The notes below the pieces were generated by a model. The model did no database searches. It was not told the DNA's origin and saw only the letters and a list, made by a program, of their open reading frames with translations. Positions 39,618 through 50,453 of a DNA stretch of 64,000 nt are shown here, one piece after another (position 1 is the first letter of the stretch; every line of letters starts with the position of its first letter). The position numbers were made by a program, and so were the translations under genes. Source of the DNA: Sphingobacteriales bacterium (GTDB taxonomy: Bacteria; Bacteroidota; Bacteroidia; Chitinophagales; Chitinophagaceae); contig JADJGB010000008.1 in assembly GCA_016708305.1 (NCBI GenBank), positions 2,232,001 through 2,296,000 on the forward strand, given 5' to 3'.

Positions 39618-40364
39618 CTACCCCAGCCTTGCTTTCAACACCATCCCTATAAACTTGGTATTGGTTACCAAATACCGTTTCCACATACGGCGGGGTTCCT
39701 GAAGCACTCTGTAAAACCATTCCAGTCCGGCGTTTTGCATCCACACCGGGGCTCGTTTGGTTTTGCCTGATACCACATCAAAAGACCCACCCACACCCAT
39801 GATAAAAGGTATTTGAATAACCGATTTGTACGTGTTTAAAAATATTTCTTTCTTGGGCGATGTAATAGCCACAAACAAAATATGTGCACCGCTTGCGCCT
39901 ATCTGACGGGCTATTTCGGGTTCTTCTTCTTTGGTATAATATCCGTTTCTATAACCGGCAATAATATCAGCACTGTACTGATTACTGTACCGGTTCACCA
40001 CTTCTTTCACCACTTCTTCCTTGGCTCCAAAAAAGAAAATCTTATACTTTTTTTGATACGCAAGTTCTACTAAGTTCTGCATCAAATCTACACCAGCCAC
40101 ACGCTCCGGAAGCGGCACGCCCAAAGCTCTTGAAGCCCAAACCACTGCTTGTCCATCGGCATTGATAATATTACTTTCTACTACCGACTGGCGCAAAGCC
40201 TCATTCTGACGCATGTTCACCAGTTTGGCTGCATTCACCACCACGTGATGAATTTGCTTTTTTTCCTGTATGGCCTCATCTATCAAACCCAGTGTTTGCT
40301 GCATGGTGAGCTTATGAATGGGCGTATCAAAAAGATGAATATGCGGAATATCTTTATTAAACAT
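39618..40364 (-). CDS. WecG/TagA/CpsF family glycosyltransferase
   Basis: Intact, 248 residues (GT26 family). Family stretches: HHVVVNAAKLVNMRQNE, NADGQAVVWASRALG, PERVAGVDLM and PKKEIFLN. WecG/TagA enzymes transfer N-acetylmannosamine or its uronic acid from UDP onto a lipid-linked sugar. As the last gene of the exopolysaccharide locus, directly after wecB and wecC, it is the likely user of the UDP-ManNAc(A) they make. Confidence 0.92.
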   Translation of the reverse strand: MFNKDIPHIHLFDTPIHKLTMQQTLGLIDEAIQEKKQIHHVVVNAAKLVNMRQNEALRQSVVESNIINADGQAVVWASRALGVPLPERVAGVDLMQNLVELAYQKKYKIFFFGAKEEVVKEVVNRYSNQYSADIIAGYRNGYYTKEEEPEIARQIGASGAHILFVAITSPKKEIFLNTYKSVIQIPFIMGVGGSFDVVSGKTKRAPVWMQNAGLEWFYRVLQEPRRMWKRYLVTNTKFIGMVLKARLG

Positions 40365-40372
40365 GTTGTCAA

Positions 40373-41572
40373 TTATTTTCTAACACCACAAAAATCTAAT
40401 TCCAATTTACCTTCTGCTGCAGGCAGGTTTAAGAACTCCTTATGCCTAACCAACCACACCACAATATCGGCTTGCTGATAAGCCTGCGCATAGTTTTGCA
40501 GATTAAAACTTTTATGCTCCTGCACATTGGGTTCCACCACCAACACTTCGGCACGGGCTTCACTAATAACTCTGCTGGCAATATACTTTGCCGGCGATTC
40601 TCTTAAATCATCAATATCGGGTTTAAAAGCCAGACCCATACAAGCTACCACCGGCTCACGCTCAAACTCCTGTTCAAATTGCTGACAGGCATCAACCACT
40701 TTATTGGCACACCAGTCCGATTTGTAATCGTTGGTTTCGCGCACTCTTTTTATTACCTGTGCCTGTTCCGGAAAATCGGAAACAATAAACCAGGGATCCA
40801 CGGCAATGCAATGCCCTCCTACACCACAGCCGGGTTGTAGAATACTTACACGTGGGTGTTTATTGGCTAGGTCTATCAATTTCCACACATTAATACCAGC
40901 CCTATCACAAATCATCGAAAGCTCATTGGCAAAAGCGATCTGCGCATCCCTACTTGAATTTTCAGTAAGCTTACACATTTCTGCCGTGCGTGCATCCGTA
41001 GCATGTAAATGCCCTTTCATAAACTGACTATAAAACGCCATGGCCTTTTCGGTACTGGCGGCGTTGATACCACCAATCACCCTATCGTTATGCACCAACT
41101 CGTACAACACATTCCCCGGCAACACACGCTCTGGACAATACGCTATAAAGATTTTATCTTTTAATTCAGGACGAATTTTAAAAATCAACTCCGCCATTTT
41201 TTCGGTCGTCATTACCGGCGAAGTACTTTCTATCACATACAAACTGCCTTCTTTCAAAAAAGGAATTATTGCTCTAGTAGCAGATTCCACATAAGAAATA
41301 TCAGCACGTTTGTTATGCTTGAAGGGTGTAGGCACCACTATAAAAAACGCATCGGCATCTTCGGGTGTGGTGGAGGCTTTAAGCGTTCCATTCTCCACTA
41401 CTGTTTTCACCACTTTATCCAGATCGGGTTCTACAATATGTATTTTCCCCTGATTGATGGTTTCTACTACCTGTGGATTGATGTCCACGCCTACTATATC
41501 CATTCCGTGATTAGCAGCCACGGCGGCTGTGGGCAGGCCAATATAGCCCAAGCCCATAAATACGGCTTTCAT
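40373..41572 (-). CDS. wecC: UDP-N-acetyl-D-mannosamine dehydrogenase
   Basis: Intact, 399 residues. The N-terminal NAD-binding motif is GLGYIGLPTAAVAANHG; the catalytic Cys is in PGCGVGGHCIAVDPWF; the C-terminal UDP-binding domain has MGLAFKPDIDDLRESPA. It oxidises UDP-ManNAc to UDP-ManNAcA with two NAD+. It lies 8 bases before the WecG/TagA gene and about 250 bases after wecB on the same strand. Confidence 0.93.
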   Translation of the reverse strand: MKAVFMGLGYIGLPTAAVAANHGMDIVGVDINPQVVETINQGKIHIVEPDLDKVVKTVVENGTLKASTTPEDADAFFIVVPTPFKHNKRADISYVESATRAIIPFLKEGSLYVIESTSPVMTTEKMAELIFKIRPELKDKIFIAYCPERVLPGNVLYELVHNDRVIGGINAASTEKAMAFYSQFMKGHLHATDARTAEMCKLTENSSRDAQIAFANELSMICDRAGINVWKLIDLANKHPRVSILQPGCGVGGHCIAVDPWFIVSDFPEQAQVIKRVRETNDYKSDWCANKVVDACQQFEQEFEREPVVACMGLAFKPDIDDLRESPAKYIASRVISEARAEVLVVEPNVQEHKSFNLQNYAQAYQQADIVVWLVRHKEFLNLPAAEGKLELDFCGVRK

Positions 41573-41824
41573 TTATTATTGTTTAGTTTATTTGGGTTGT
41601 AAAACGTATGCTTCGCTTTTATTTGAAAGATTGTTTTGATGCTTGCTATGCTGAGTTCTCTGTCATGTTGAGCTTGTAGAAACATGATGAGGCCATCCCT
41701 TAACGTCATTCCGACTGAGTGAAACGTAGTGTAGCGAATGGAGGAATCTCATCAATACAAAAAAGCTGCTCCCCATCATCATTTCCACCCACAAGCATCA
41801 GAAGATAGGTGTGTTTCCTATCCC
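41573..41824. other. Repeat-bearing gap between wecB and wecC
   Basis: About 250 bases without a gene. It contains a partial copy of the GTCATGTTGAGCTTGT repeat near 41660 and a CGTCATTCCGACTGAGTGAA element near 41704. Both resemble dispersed intergenic repeats of the phylum. They interrupt an otherwise tightly packed operon. Confidence 0.55.
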
Positions 41825-42972
41825 TTATGATGGCATCGGAGCTAAAACACTACTTGCCGTCAAATACTTTGCAATTCTTGCACACGCTCTGCCATCGCCA
41901 TAGGGATTGTGCAGTTCGGACATTTGCTGGTATCGTGCATCATTGTTCAACAAGTCCAGGGTTTCGGCTACAATTTTTTCTTTATCCGTACCCACCAAAA
42001 TAACGGTTCCTGCATCCACCGCTTCGGGACGTTCGGTAGTATCGCGCATTACCAATACCGGCTTGCCCAAGGAAGGCGCTTCTTCCTGCACTCCACCACT
42101 ATCGGTAATGATGAGTTTAGACTGATTCATCAACCAGATAAAAGCTTCATAAGGTTGAGGTGCTATCAAATGAATATTGGCAATGCCCTACAATAATTCA
42201 TATACCGGTTTTTGTACATTAGGGTTTAGATGCACCGGATAAATGATATCAATATCCGGATTGATTGCTGCTATTTCTTTTAATGCTTTGCAGATATTCA
42301 AAAAGCCATCACCAAAGTTTTCACGACGGTGACCGGTTACTAAAATAAACTCTTTATCAAAGGCCAGTTGCTCTTTTAATGCCTGTACTGATGATGGCAG
42401 ATTTTCTTCCACAATGCCAATACCCAATTGCAGTGCATCAATAACCGTGTTGCCGGTAACTATAATTTTATCTTCGGCAATACCCTCGGCCATTAGATTC
42501 TCTTTTGACTGATGCGTGGGCGCAAAATGAATATCAGTAAGCCTTCCGGTAAGGCTACGATTCATTTCTTCGGGGAAGGGCGACCATTTATTATGGGTGC
42601 GCAAACCTGCTTCCACATGTCCCACTTTGGCACCGGCATAAAAAGCAGCTAGGGCAGCAGCCATGGATGTAGTGGTATCGCCATGCACCAATACATAATC
42701 AGGTTTAAAGTCTTCCAACACGGGTTTCATGCCTTCAATAATGGCGGCTGTAAGCCCATACAGGTTTTGGTTGGGCTTCATCAAATCCAAATCGTAACGG
42801 GCTTCTGGTTTAAAAAGTCCATCACCTGATCCAGCATTTGACGGTGTTGTGCCGTAAGGCAAATAGCCACATCCAGTTCATTGTGCTTTTTTAGCTCCAG
42901 ATACAAAGGTGCCATTTTGATGGCTTCCGGTCTTGTACCGAAAACCAGCATTACTTTTTGTTTTTGGTTCAT
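41825..42972 (-). CDS. wecB: UDP-N-acetylglucosamine 2-epimerase (non-hydrolysing; frame broken)
   Basis: About 380 residues. N-terminus KVMLVFGTRPEAIKMAPLYL; then VLVHGDTTTSMAAALAAFY, VGHVEAGLRTHNKWSPFPEE and LVTGHRRENFGDGF; the C-terminal domain has TDSGGVQEEAPSLGKPVLV. It interconverts UDP-GlcNAc and UDP-ManNAc, supplying wecC. The frame breaks near 42790 and near 42185; the joined pieces give normal length. Confidence 0.92.
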
Positions 42973-42975
42973 TTT

Positions 42976-44153
42976 TTATGGTTTAGAGTAACTATATTCT
43001 TCGAAAAAATATACCGTCAGGCTATAAAACATCCAGGCTTGTGCCCAACGGATATAGGGAATTTTGGAATTGAAATTCTTTTTAAGTTGATAGTAAAAAT
43101 AACCCCGTTTATCCTGCATATTTTGGATAGTCCAGTGTAGTACTTTATCAATTAAAGGTTGATGTTCCTTAAACTTTTTTAATTCAGATATGGTAATAAT
43201 CAATTGTGAGGTAGTATGAATGTCTATTGGATATACCTGATTGTTATAATACTTTGGAATGCCCTCTCGGTAAAAAATGTTTCCAGATAATATTGTAGCC
43301 CTTTATTAAGATTTTGATCAAAACTCGTATCGCCCGAAATACGTTGATAGGCATGAATACATTCCAGATTATATCCGGTATGAAAATTATCCACCCACTG
43401 ATGAAAGGGTAAAGTACCATAAGCCCAGGCACCGTTTACCTGCTGATGCTTACAACAAAATCTGACAGACTTTGCAGCCTCTGTTAATAACGAAGCCTCT
43501 CCGGTATATTTATAAATCTGCGATAATAAGCGGCTGCCTAATAAAGATGCATTAAACACTTGAGTACTATCCTCAGGCGAATAGGAAAAGAAAAATCATC
43601 GTCCTTGTCGTAAGTACGATTTAAATCCTTCAACACAAAATCTTTTGTATCCAATGCAATGTCTAAGTAAGGCTTATGGCCAGTAACTTCATACGCTTCC
43701 ATCAAAGCCGTAGCAATAAAAGTAGTAGCCACCACCGTAGGTGTATATTTTGGTTGAAAGAATGCCCTTGCCTGCCAGTCAAAATTATATCCCCAGCAAT
43801 TGCCTGAAAAACCTTGCGACCTAAGCGCAATCAGCTTTTCAGCTATCTGGTGTATTTGTTGCAGATAGGCTTCCTTTTTTTCTATCCTGTACAGATTGCA
43901 ATAGCCGTGCAAGAAAAGCCCCAACCCTTTTGGGTTATAGTCTTTTTACTCCGGTAAGACTTCGCAGGTTTAGCGGGTTTCTTTTAAACAACTGAATCCA
44001 TGCCAGTCTTGCCAAACGATTCTTTCTTATGATAGGAAGGCTTTGAAAAAGCGTACTGTTTAAACCATCATAAGGATCCCAACCTTTGTAATCCTGTGAT
44101 TCGCAATACCGATACAATCTTTCAAAAGAACGGTTAATATTAATTGAATCCAT
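42976..44153 (-). CDS. Alpha/alpha-toroid-like protein of the exopolysaccharide locus (frame broken)
   Basis: About 390 residues in four frame pieces (breaks near 43930, 43560 and 43220). The sequence is a series of paired helices rich in Trp, Tyr and His, with FHQWVDNFHTGYNLECIHAY and the CWGYNFDWQARAFFQP motif, as in (alpha/alpha)6-toroid sugar-active or terpenoid-like enzymes. It lacks a signal peptide, so it would act in the cytoplasm. Relatives recur in Bacteroidota exopolysaccharide loci beside the fused ADH-Gfo/Idh gene, one base upstream here. The activity is unknown. Confidence 0.6.
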
Positions 44154-44154
44154 A

Positions 44155-46301
44155 TTATAATTTCACCTCCTGAGGTAATCCAGTACTCAAACTATCCTTT
44201 ACTTTTAAAGAAACTAAAGTAGTTAAGCAAATAGAACGAAAATCAATCGGTGCATCTTTGCCCTCTTTTATTTGTTCCAAAAATTGACTCACTTCTTCTT
44301 TATGCCCTTTACCTTCTGAGGATAATTTCTTTGTTGTATTATTCTTATGGAGTACGCCCTCCCTAAAATCCTTAATGATTCCCACCTTATTGGCACCAAA
44401 TACTTCAATATTCTCTTTGGGTAGCGACTTATCACCATTGGCCAAATATGTAAGATTACCTACTGACCCATTTGCAAATTTCACCATAACAACAATATTG
44501 TCTTCTGCTGTATATTGAGTGTTAGTAGTGTCGATACACTCTGCAAATACTTTAACAGGTTCGCTATCTGTAAAGTATTGCATTAGATCAAAAAAGTGGC
44601 ACATTTCACCAATGATTCTACCACCTCCAATTTCAGGGATCTGAGTCCAATGCTCTTTAGGAATAAACCCTGCATTAACTCTAATATTTATTACAAGTGG
44701 TTCGTTTGCATTCTGAAATTCTGCTTTTATTTGCTTACAAATTGGCGCAAACCTCCGATTAAACCCAACCATTAATGGGTAATTAAATTTCTTCTTCGTT
44801 TCTATTACAGATACTAATTGTTCCTCGTTTACAGCTAAAGGTTTTTCAACAAAAACGGACTTTCTATTTTCTAATGCAGCAATAGTTAATCCTGCATGTG
44901 AAGAATGAGGTGTTGCAATAAAAACTGTATTTATCCTTTCATTTTCTATCACATCTTTTTTATCTGACGAGCAATTCCCAAAACCAAATTTGTCTCCTAC
45001 ATTTTTAGCAGTAATTCCTTTTGAAGTAACAACAGTATCCAACGAGGCACTGAAGGATTTTATGTGCGGTAACAAATAACTTTGTGCAAAACTACCTGCA
45101 CCAATTACACCCACATTTATTTGATTGATCTGACTATTTTTAAGAGGAACAAAAGTTTCTCTCTTTTTTGTATTTTCCGGATAACTTAAAAGAATGCCAA
45201 TATGTGGCTCTTGAACTTTTCCCAATACGATATCATATGCCTGCTCAGCTTTATCAATTTCAAATGTATGGGTAATTAGAGGTTTGATATTTATTCTCTT
45301 CTTTGCGAGTAAATCCAAAAAAGCTTCCATATTTCTTTGCTCTGTCCACCTTACATAGGCAAATGGGTAATCATGTCCCATTTCTTCATACTTCTCATCA
45401 TACCTTCCCGGACCATAGGAACAAGACATTCTTAATTCAAGTTCCTTTCTATAAAAGTGTGGATCTCTTGGGATATCCATCTTTACTGCACCGACTACAA
45501 CTACTCTACCTTTTTTTCTTGTTATTTCAGCCGACAATTCAATAGGATCATTAGAAGGAGCGGCGGCTGTTATAATTACTGCATCAAATCCATGTCCTTG
45601 CGTAAAGTTTTTACAAGCTTCTAATAAATTATTGTCAGCTCTATTAATTGCCAAATCAGCACTTGAACTATCTGCCAGTTTTACTAAACGATCTGATAGG
45701 TCAATGCCAAAAACCTGACAGCCATTGGCTCTTAGCAACTGGCAAGTAATTTGGCCAAGCAGCCCCAAACCAATTACACAAACACGAGCACCAAGACTAG
45801 GTTCACATTGTCCACGCCCTGAAGAGCAATTGCACCAAGTGTTGTAAATGCTGCTTCTTCCATTGATACTTCATCAGGAATTTTAACAACAAGGTTCTGT
45901 GGAATAGAAACAATTTCTGAATGAGAGGCATAATCCTGACCAGCGCAGGCTACCCTATCACCCGGTTTAAACCTCGAATCGGTATCTAAAGAGGCAATAA
46001 CAGTTCCTGAGGTACTGTAACCCAAAGCTTTTAAAGAGTCCAACTTTGTTCTTACTTTTTCTATTGTTGCTTTAAGCCCTTCCTTTTTTATATTTTGTAA
46101 TACCTGTGCTACCAAATCTGGCCGTTGACGTGCTTTGCCTAATAAACTGGCTTTTGCTACTTTCACTGTACTTCTTTCTGTACCTGCACTTATCAAAGAA
46201 TATTTATTTTCAATCAGAACTTTTCCTCTTGATATAGAGGGTTCCGGAACTACATCTACATAAAGATCACCGGTTTTGAAATTTTGTATTAATTGTTTCA
46301 T
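44155..46301 (-). CDS. Fused zinc-type alcohol dehydrogenase / Gfo-Idh-MocA oxidoreductase (frame broken)
   Basis: About 715 residues. The N-terminal half is a medium-chain dehydrogenase (SLISAGTERSTVKVAKASLL, ALGYSTSGTVI, GDRVACAGQDYASHSE, then a Rossmann fold). The C-terminal half, from about residue 375, is a Gfo/Idh/MocA oxidoreductase (NVGVIGAGSFAQSYLLPHI, FVEKPLAVNEEQL, GFNRRFAPI). The frame breaks near 45775 within the first Rossmann motif. Such bi-domain oxidoreductases occur in surface-polysaccharide loci; the sugar substrate is unknown. Confidence 0.85.
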
Positions 46302-46401
46302 CAGTTTACATATTATTTTTTACGGTAGTTAGAATTTAACAAACTTCCTTCCTAGTGGACAAAAGTTTTAATGGCGTATTTCAAATTAATCATGAATAGG
46401 T

Positions 46402-47703
46402 TTATGAACTAAGTTTTAGCTTCTGAATTAGTAATTGAAATTTATTAATTGCAGATAATTCCAAGAATTCAACCTCAATTAATTTTATTTTTAACCCTTT
46501 TCCTGCTTTAATTGATAGCTCACGTAATATTTCATCTTTTAAATCCGATGTCAAATTTGTTTCAGGAATAATTCTAAGTTCTATCTCACCTAATTTTTCC
46601 TGGTAATATTGAAGGCCTTTAATGTAATTGTAATATTTGCTATGCAAGTTTAGAGCAGTTGTAGTTATACTAGAACCATCAGACTTATGTATTTTATCAC
46701 CTTGCCATCGTCCTTTTACTTTTCTAAATGTCAAACCAATATGTCCACAATTTTTACATGAATCACCAACGTATTCAGCATAATCACCAGTTCTGTATCG
46801 GATAAATGGCATCTTTGTATTAATAAATCCAGTACCTACAAGCTCACCAACTGCCCCTGGTTCTTTTATTACATTTCCATTATCATCAATTATCTCGGTA
46901 TAGCCATAAAAGGGATTCGAATGATAATTTTCACAACTTGTTTCTTCTCCAGCAAGTATCAACTTTTCGGAATGTCCATACCAGGTATACATTCTAATCT
47001 TTAAAGTATCCTGTATCAATTGCTTTTGTTGAGATAATATATTTTCACTTCCACAAAGAAATGCTCTTAAGGTGGTTTTGATGTTTTGTTTTTCCAAATA
47101 TTTACAAATAGTAAATGCCGCACTTGGATAAGCACGGAAATATTTTAATTTTAAAGAGTTTATATGATTAACAACAAAATTTATATAACTATCATTTAAA
47201 GAAAAATTATCATATTGGTACTCTTTAATTAGTGTATCTATATTAAATTTTTTTCCATTTAACTTGTGATTTGTGAGCGTACCTTTATAATCTTTCATTG
47301 ACATGCCAATTTTTGACCAGTTATGGTTCATCCAAAACCATTCAAACCCCTTTCTGTTTTTGTCAATATAAAACCCCAAAGGTTTCCCAGAGGTTCCTCC
47401 TGTAGTAATATAGTCTGAACCCTTTGTATTAATTATGAAATCGTTAAAAAAATTTAGCACAATATCTTTATCTATAAAAGGGACATCATTAAAAGAATTT
47501 TTTCCCTTTAAGTAAACATAGCCCTTTGCAGTTGAAGCATGCTCACAGCATACTTTTTAATTTCTCTTCTGGTATGTGCACACAAAATCATCTTTGTCTC
47601 TTGTTTTTGTATATACTTTTTGAATCTGTTTTGCTCGTCTAAATGATTCACCAAATACAAAATCGTTCGGTAAAAGGCTGGCTAAGTTTCTTATTATACT
47701 CAT
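46402..47703 (-). CDS. PaaK/CapK-like AMP-forming ligase-family protein (frame broken)
   Basis: About 430 residues of the phenylacetate-CoA-ligase-like group. The AMP-binding core has YITTGGTSGKPLGFYIDK, then LCGSENILSQQKQL, WYGHSEK and PFIRYRTGDYAEYVG, and a zinc-type Cys pair in DSCKNCGHIG. The start at 47703 (MSIIRNLASLLPNDFVFG) lies in another frame than the body; breaks lie near 47560 and near 47545. Members of the group sit in capsule loci (CapK) and may activate an acyl or amino group for sugar modification. The substrate is unknown. Confidence 0.8.
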
Positions 47704-47753
47704 GAATTTGAAAACGTTACTATTCTAAAATTTTCTTAATTAAATTATTCAAT

Positions 47754-48845
47754 TCAGAAATGAAGATCAAGAAGTATCTTATCTATCTTTTCAAATGCTA
47801 CACTACTATCATAAGCCCTACAAGATTCTGATTTTTCCATAAATCTTTTTACGATATTAGGGTTGTCGATAAGATATTCGATTTTTTGAGCCAAATCAAA
47901 TGCATTTCCAACTTTGAAGAATTCAGTATTCTGTTTGTCCAATAAAATATTCTTATTAGGAAGAATATCACTAGCAATGATTGCCATATTTGAAGCAATT
48001 GCCTCTTTCAAAACCAACGGAGAGTTTTCAAAATGCGAGGGGAATAAAAACATTTTTGACTTCTTAAAAAAGTCATACTTATCCTTACCAAACACATTGC
48101 CATGCAGCACAATATTTTCTACTAAATTATACTCCAATAGTTTTTCTTTGATATAATATTCAGCCTTCTCATTTTCTGAAGTACCTAAAACATTCACATT
48201 AATTGAATACCCTTTATTTTTTAATATATGAATCGCCTCTATAAGGTCATAAAACCCCTTCTTTTCAGATAGTCTGGAAACATAAAGAAACGATAACTCC
48301 TTTTTCTCTATGATGTTAGCGTAATGTTTATAATCAACAAAGTTTTCAATAATAATCATTTTGTTTTGCTCGAAAAAGGCTTTAAAATAATTTATATGAT
48401 CATCCGATAGCACTACAATTTTTTTAACAAACCGAAAAACAAATCCAATAATCCAAATCTTATCCTTATGTAGAAAGTATTCTCCCTGCTTTTTTGAATG
48501 AAAGTGTACAACGATATTTTTCTTTAACAGTCGAAGAAGAATAATAATCAAAGCATCTCTAATGAATGCCATATTTGAAGTTACAAATATGTTTACTGTA
48601 TTGTACTTATACTTTCTTTGAAAACGCAAAAACTGAAAAACATTATTGATAAAATGAAGCAAATTTTTTACTCCTTTTTTCTTATATAGATCTTCATTTA
48701 TTGTCCCCCTTGAGGTATCAAAACATATTACTTCCCATTTATGACAAACAATATCCTGAAAAGACTTGTTCATAACAGCCACTCCACCCAAAGGAGGGGG
48801 TAAGGGACCAACAAACAAAACCTGTTTGAAAATTTCTGAATTCAT
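47754..48845 (-). CDS. Glycosyltransferase family 4 protein
   Basis: Intact, 363 residues, GT-B fold. The N-terminus has the loop VGPLPPPLGGVAVMNKSF; the C-terminal donor-binding half has FLYVSRLSEKKGFYDLIEAI and FPSHFENSPLVLKEAIASNM, with the E-x7-E motif. It should transfer a sugar from a nucleotide donor to the lipid-linked repeat unit. It begins 1 base after the end of the next glycosyltransferase gene in the operon. Confidence 0.88.
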   Translation of the reverse strand: MNSEIFKQVLFVGPLPPPLGGVAVMNKSFQDIVCHKWEVICFDTSRGTINEDLYKKKGVKNLLHFINNVFQFLRFQRKYKYNTVNIFVTSNMAFIRDALIIILLRLLKKNIVVHFHSKKQGEYFLHKDKIWIIGFVFRFVKKIVVLSDDHINYFKAFFEQNKMIIIENFVDYKHYANIIEKKELSFLYVSRLSEKKGFYDLIEAIHILKNKGYSINVNVLGTSENEKAEYYIKEKLLEYNLVENIVLHGNVFGKDKYDFFKKSKMFLFPSHFENSPLVLKEAIASNMAIIASDILPNKNILLDKQNTEFFKVGNAFDLAQKIEYLIDNPNIVKRFMEKSESCRAYDSSVAFEKIDKILLDLHF

Positions 48846-48846
48846 T

Positions 48847-49884
48847 CTATTTAACTTCTTCTAAATACCGTTTAGCAGTACTTTGTACTGAATAATTTTT
48901 AAGGGCATACTCATAGGCCATTTCAACAGCCTTCTGATTTTCTGATCTTTGAATAATTTCCTGAATTTTATCTGCTAAACAATTTACATTACCCACTTCA
49001 AAAAAATCTCCATACTTCCCAAATTCTATCACTTCCATCGGCCCTTCGATATTTGATACCAACACAGGAATTTTTGCAGCCATCCCTTCCACTACTGTAA
49101 GCCCGAAACCCTCATAAAATGAAGGCTGTACCAATAAGTCATAATTTTTAAGATGCGAGTAGATATAGCTCCTATCTCTAAGACCAAGAAATCTAATATT
49201 CTTATCTAATTGGTAATCATTTACTAAATCTTGAAGTTTATCTAATGATTTTCCTTCCCCAATAAAATCTATTTCAATATTGTCAACGCCTCTTTCCTTC
49301 AAAATTCTTGCGGCTTCTATTAATACATGCTGTCCTTTGTTATTTGTATTCAAACGAGATACCTGAACGATGTGGAAATTTTCATGTCGTTCTGTCCTAC
49401 ATTGTAGTTTCTTTGTTTCAATCTGACTAAAATCAATACCGTTATTTACAACTATAGAAGACACATCTGCTCTTTGTTTAAGATCATTCGCCACTGCCTG
49501 AGATATAGCATATATATTTTTGTACTTGCTAAAAAAAACAGATTTCACTCCAGTAGTATGAACAGTAAGTATTGATCTCTTTTTAAAAACCGGCAACAAC
49601 ATACCTGCCATATTATGATTATGGCAATGAATAATATTATACCTGTTTTTAAGTATAATAGTCTGTAATTGTAGTATTGGAAAAATTGATTTGCTACCTG
49701 GTTTTCGTTTAAGCTTAATTACATTTATTGCTTTGTCCAATTTAGTCAAAAGCGGCTCATGTATTTCATCATTGACAATTATTATATCCACTTTTTCATT
49801 CACAGATTGACAATTTGCTATATCAACAAGCATTGATTCAGTACCACCAACTTGCATTGAAAAAATTAAATGTAAAATGCGCAT
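48847..49884 (-). CDS. Glycosyltransferase family 4 protein
   Basis: Intact, 345 residues, GT-B fold. N-terminus MRILHLIFSMQVGGTESMLV (the GG-T-E acceptor loop); C-terminal half IVQVSRLNTNNKGQHVLIEA and QPSFYEGFGLTVVEGMAAKI, the E-x7-E motif. It overlaps the acetyltransferase gene by one base (49884). Linkage and donor cannot be read from sequence. Confidence 0.9.
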   Translation of the reverse strand: MRILHLIFSMQVGGTESMLVDIANCQSVNEKVDIIIVNDEIHEPLLTKLDKAINVIKLKRKPGSKSIFPILQLQTIILKNRYNIIHCHNHNMAGMLLPVFKKRSILTVHTTGVKSVFFSKYKNIYAISQAVANDLKQRADVSSIVVNNGIDFSQIETKKLQCRTERHENFHIVQVSRLNTNNKGQHVLIEAARILKERGVDNIEIDFIGEGKSLDKLQDLVNDYQLDKNIRFLGLRDRSYIYSHLKNYDLLVQPSFYEGFGLTVVEGMAAKIPVLVSNIEGPMEVIEFGKYGDFFEVGNVNCLADKIQEIIQRSENQKAVEMAYEYALKNYSVQSTAKRYLEEVK

Positions 49885-50450
49885 TAATAAGCTATTTTAT
49901 TTAGAATGTATCCTTCCGACCCTTTTTGAGAAATAAGCTTTGCAGGAATACCTGTTACTACACCAAACTCCGGTACATCATCGGTTACAACAGCATTTGC
50001 CCCAATTGCACTATTATCCCCAACATTCACATTCCCTATAATCTTTGCACCGGGACCGATATAAACATTATTACCAATTGTAGGATACCCTTTGCGTTTC
50101 CCTCTCGAATTGAACCCAATTGTAACCCCTTGTGAAATATTTACATTACAGCCTATTACTGCTTTTGGAGATACAACAATACCGCCGAAATGACCTATGT
50201 AAAAACCTTTGCCAATTTTTGTTTCAGCTGGTATATCATAACCATATTTATACTTAAGTCTGGAAAGAACTAATCTTGGAAAAATATATAACAACTTGTT
50301 ATTTCGAGTACCATGAGCTATTCTATGCCAAAGCATAAAACGCACGCCTGATGTTAGAAAGTATGCTCTTAAAAAGCTCTTATATGTATTACATCCGGTA
50401 TATCTAAATACATCCGTTTTAAACATTCGTAAAATATCTTTCATAACCAT
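49884..50450 (-). CDS. Left-handed beta-helix O-acetyltransferase (CysE-like)
   Basis: Intact, 188 residues. A helical N-terminus is followed by hexapeptide repeats: IPAETKIGKGFYIGHFGGIV, AVIGCNVNISQGVTIG, IGNNVYIGPGAKIIG and VGDNSAIGANAVVTDD, ending GIPAKLIS. The catalytic His is in GHFGGIVV. Serine acetyltransferases share this layout, but its place between glycosyltransferases and the polymerase points to acetylation of the polysaccharide. Confidence 0.85.
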   Translation of the reverse strand: MVMKDILRMFKTDVFRYTGCNTYKSFLRAYFLTSGVRFMLWHRIAHGTRNNKLLYIFPRLVLSRLKYKYGYDIPAETKIGKGFYIGHFGGIVVSPKAVIGCNVNISQGVTIGFNSRGKRKGYPTIGNNVYIGPGAKIIGNVNVGDNSAIGANAVVTDDVPEFGVVTGIPAKLISQKGSEGYILNKIAY

Positions 50451-50453
50451 TTT

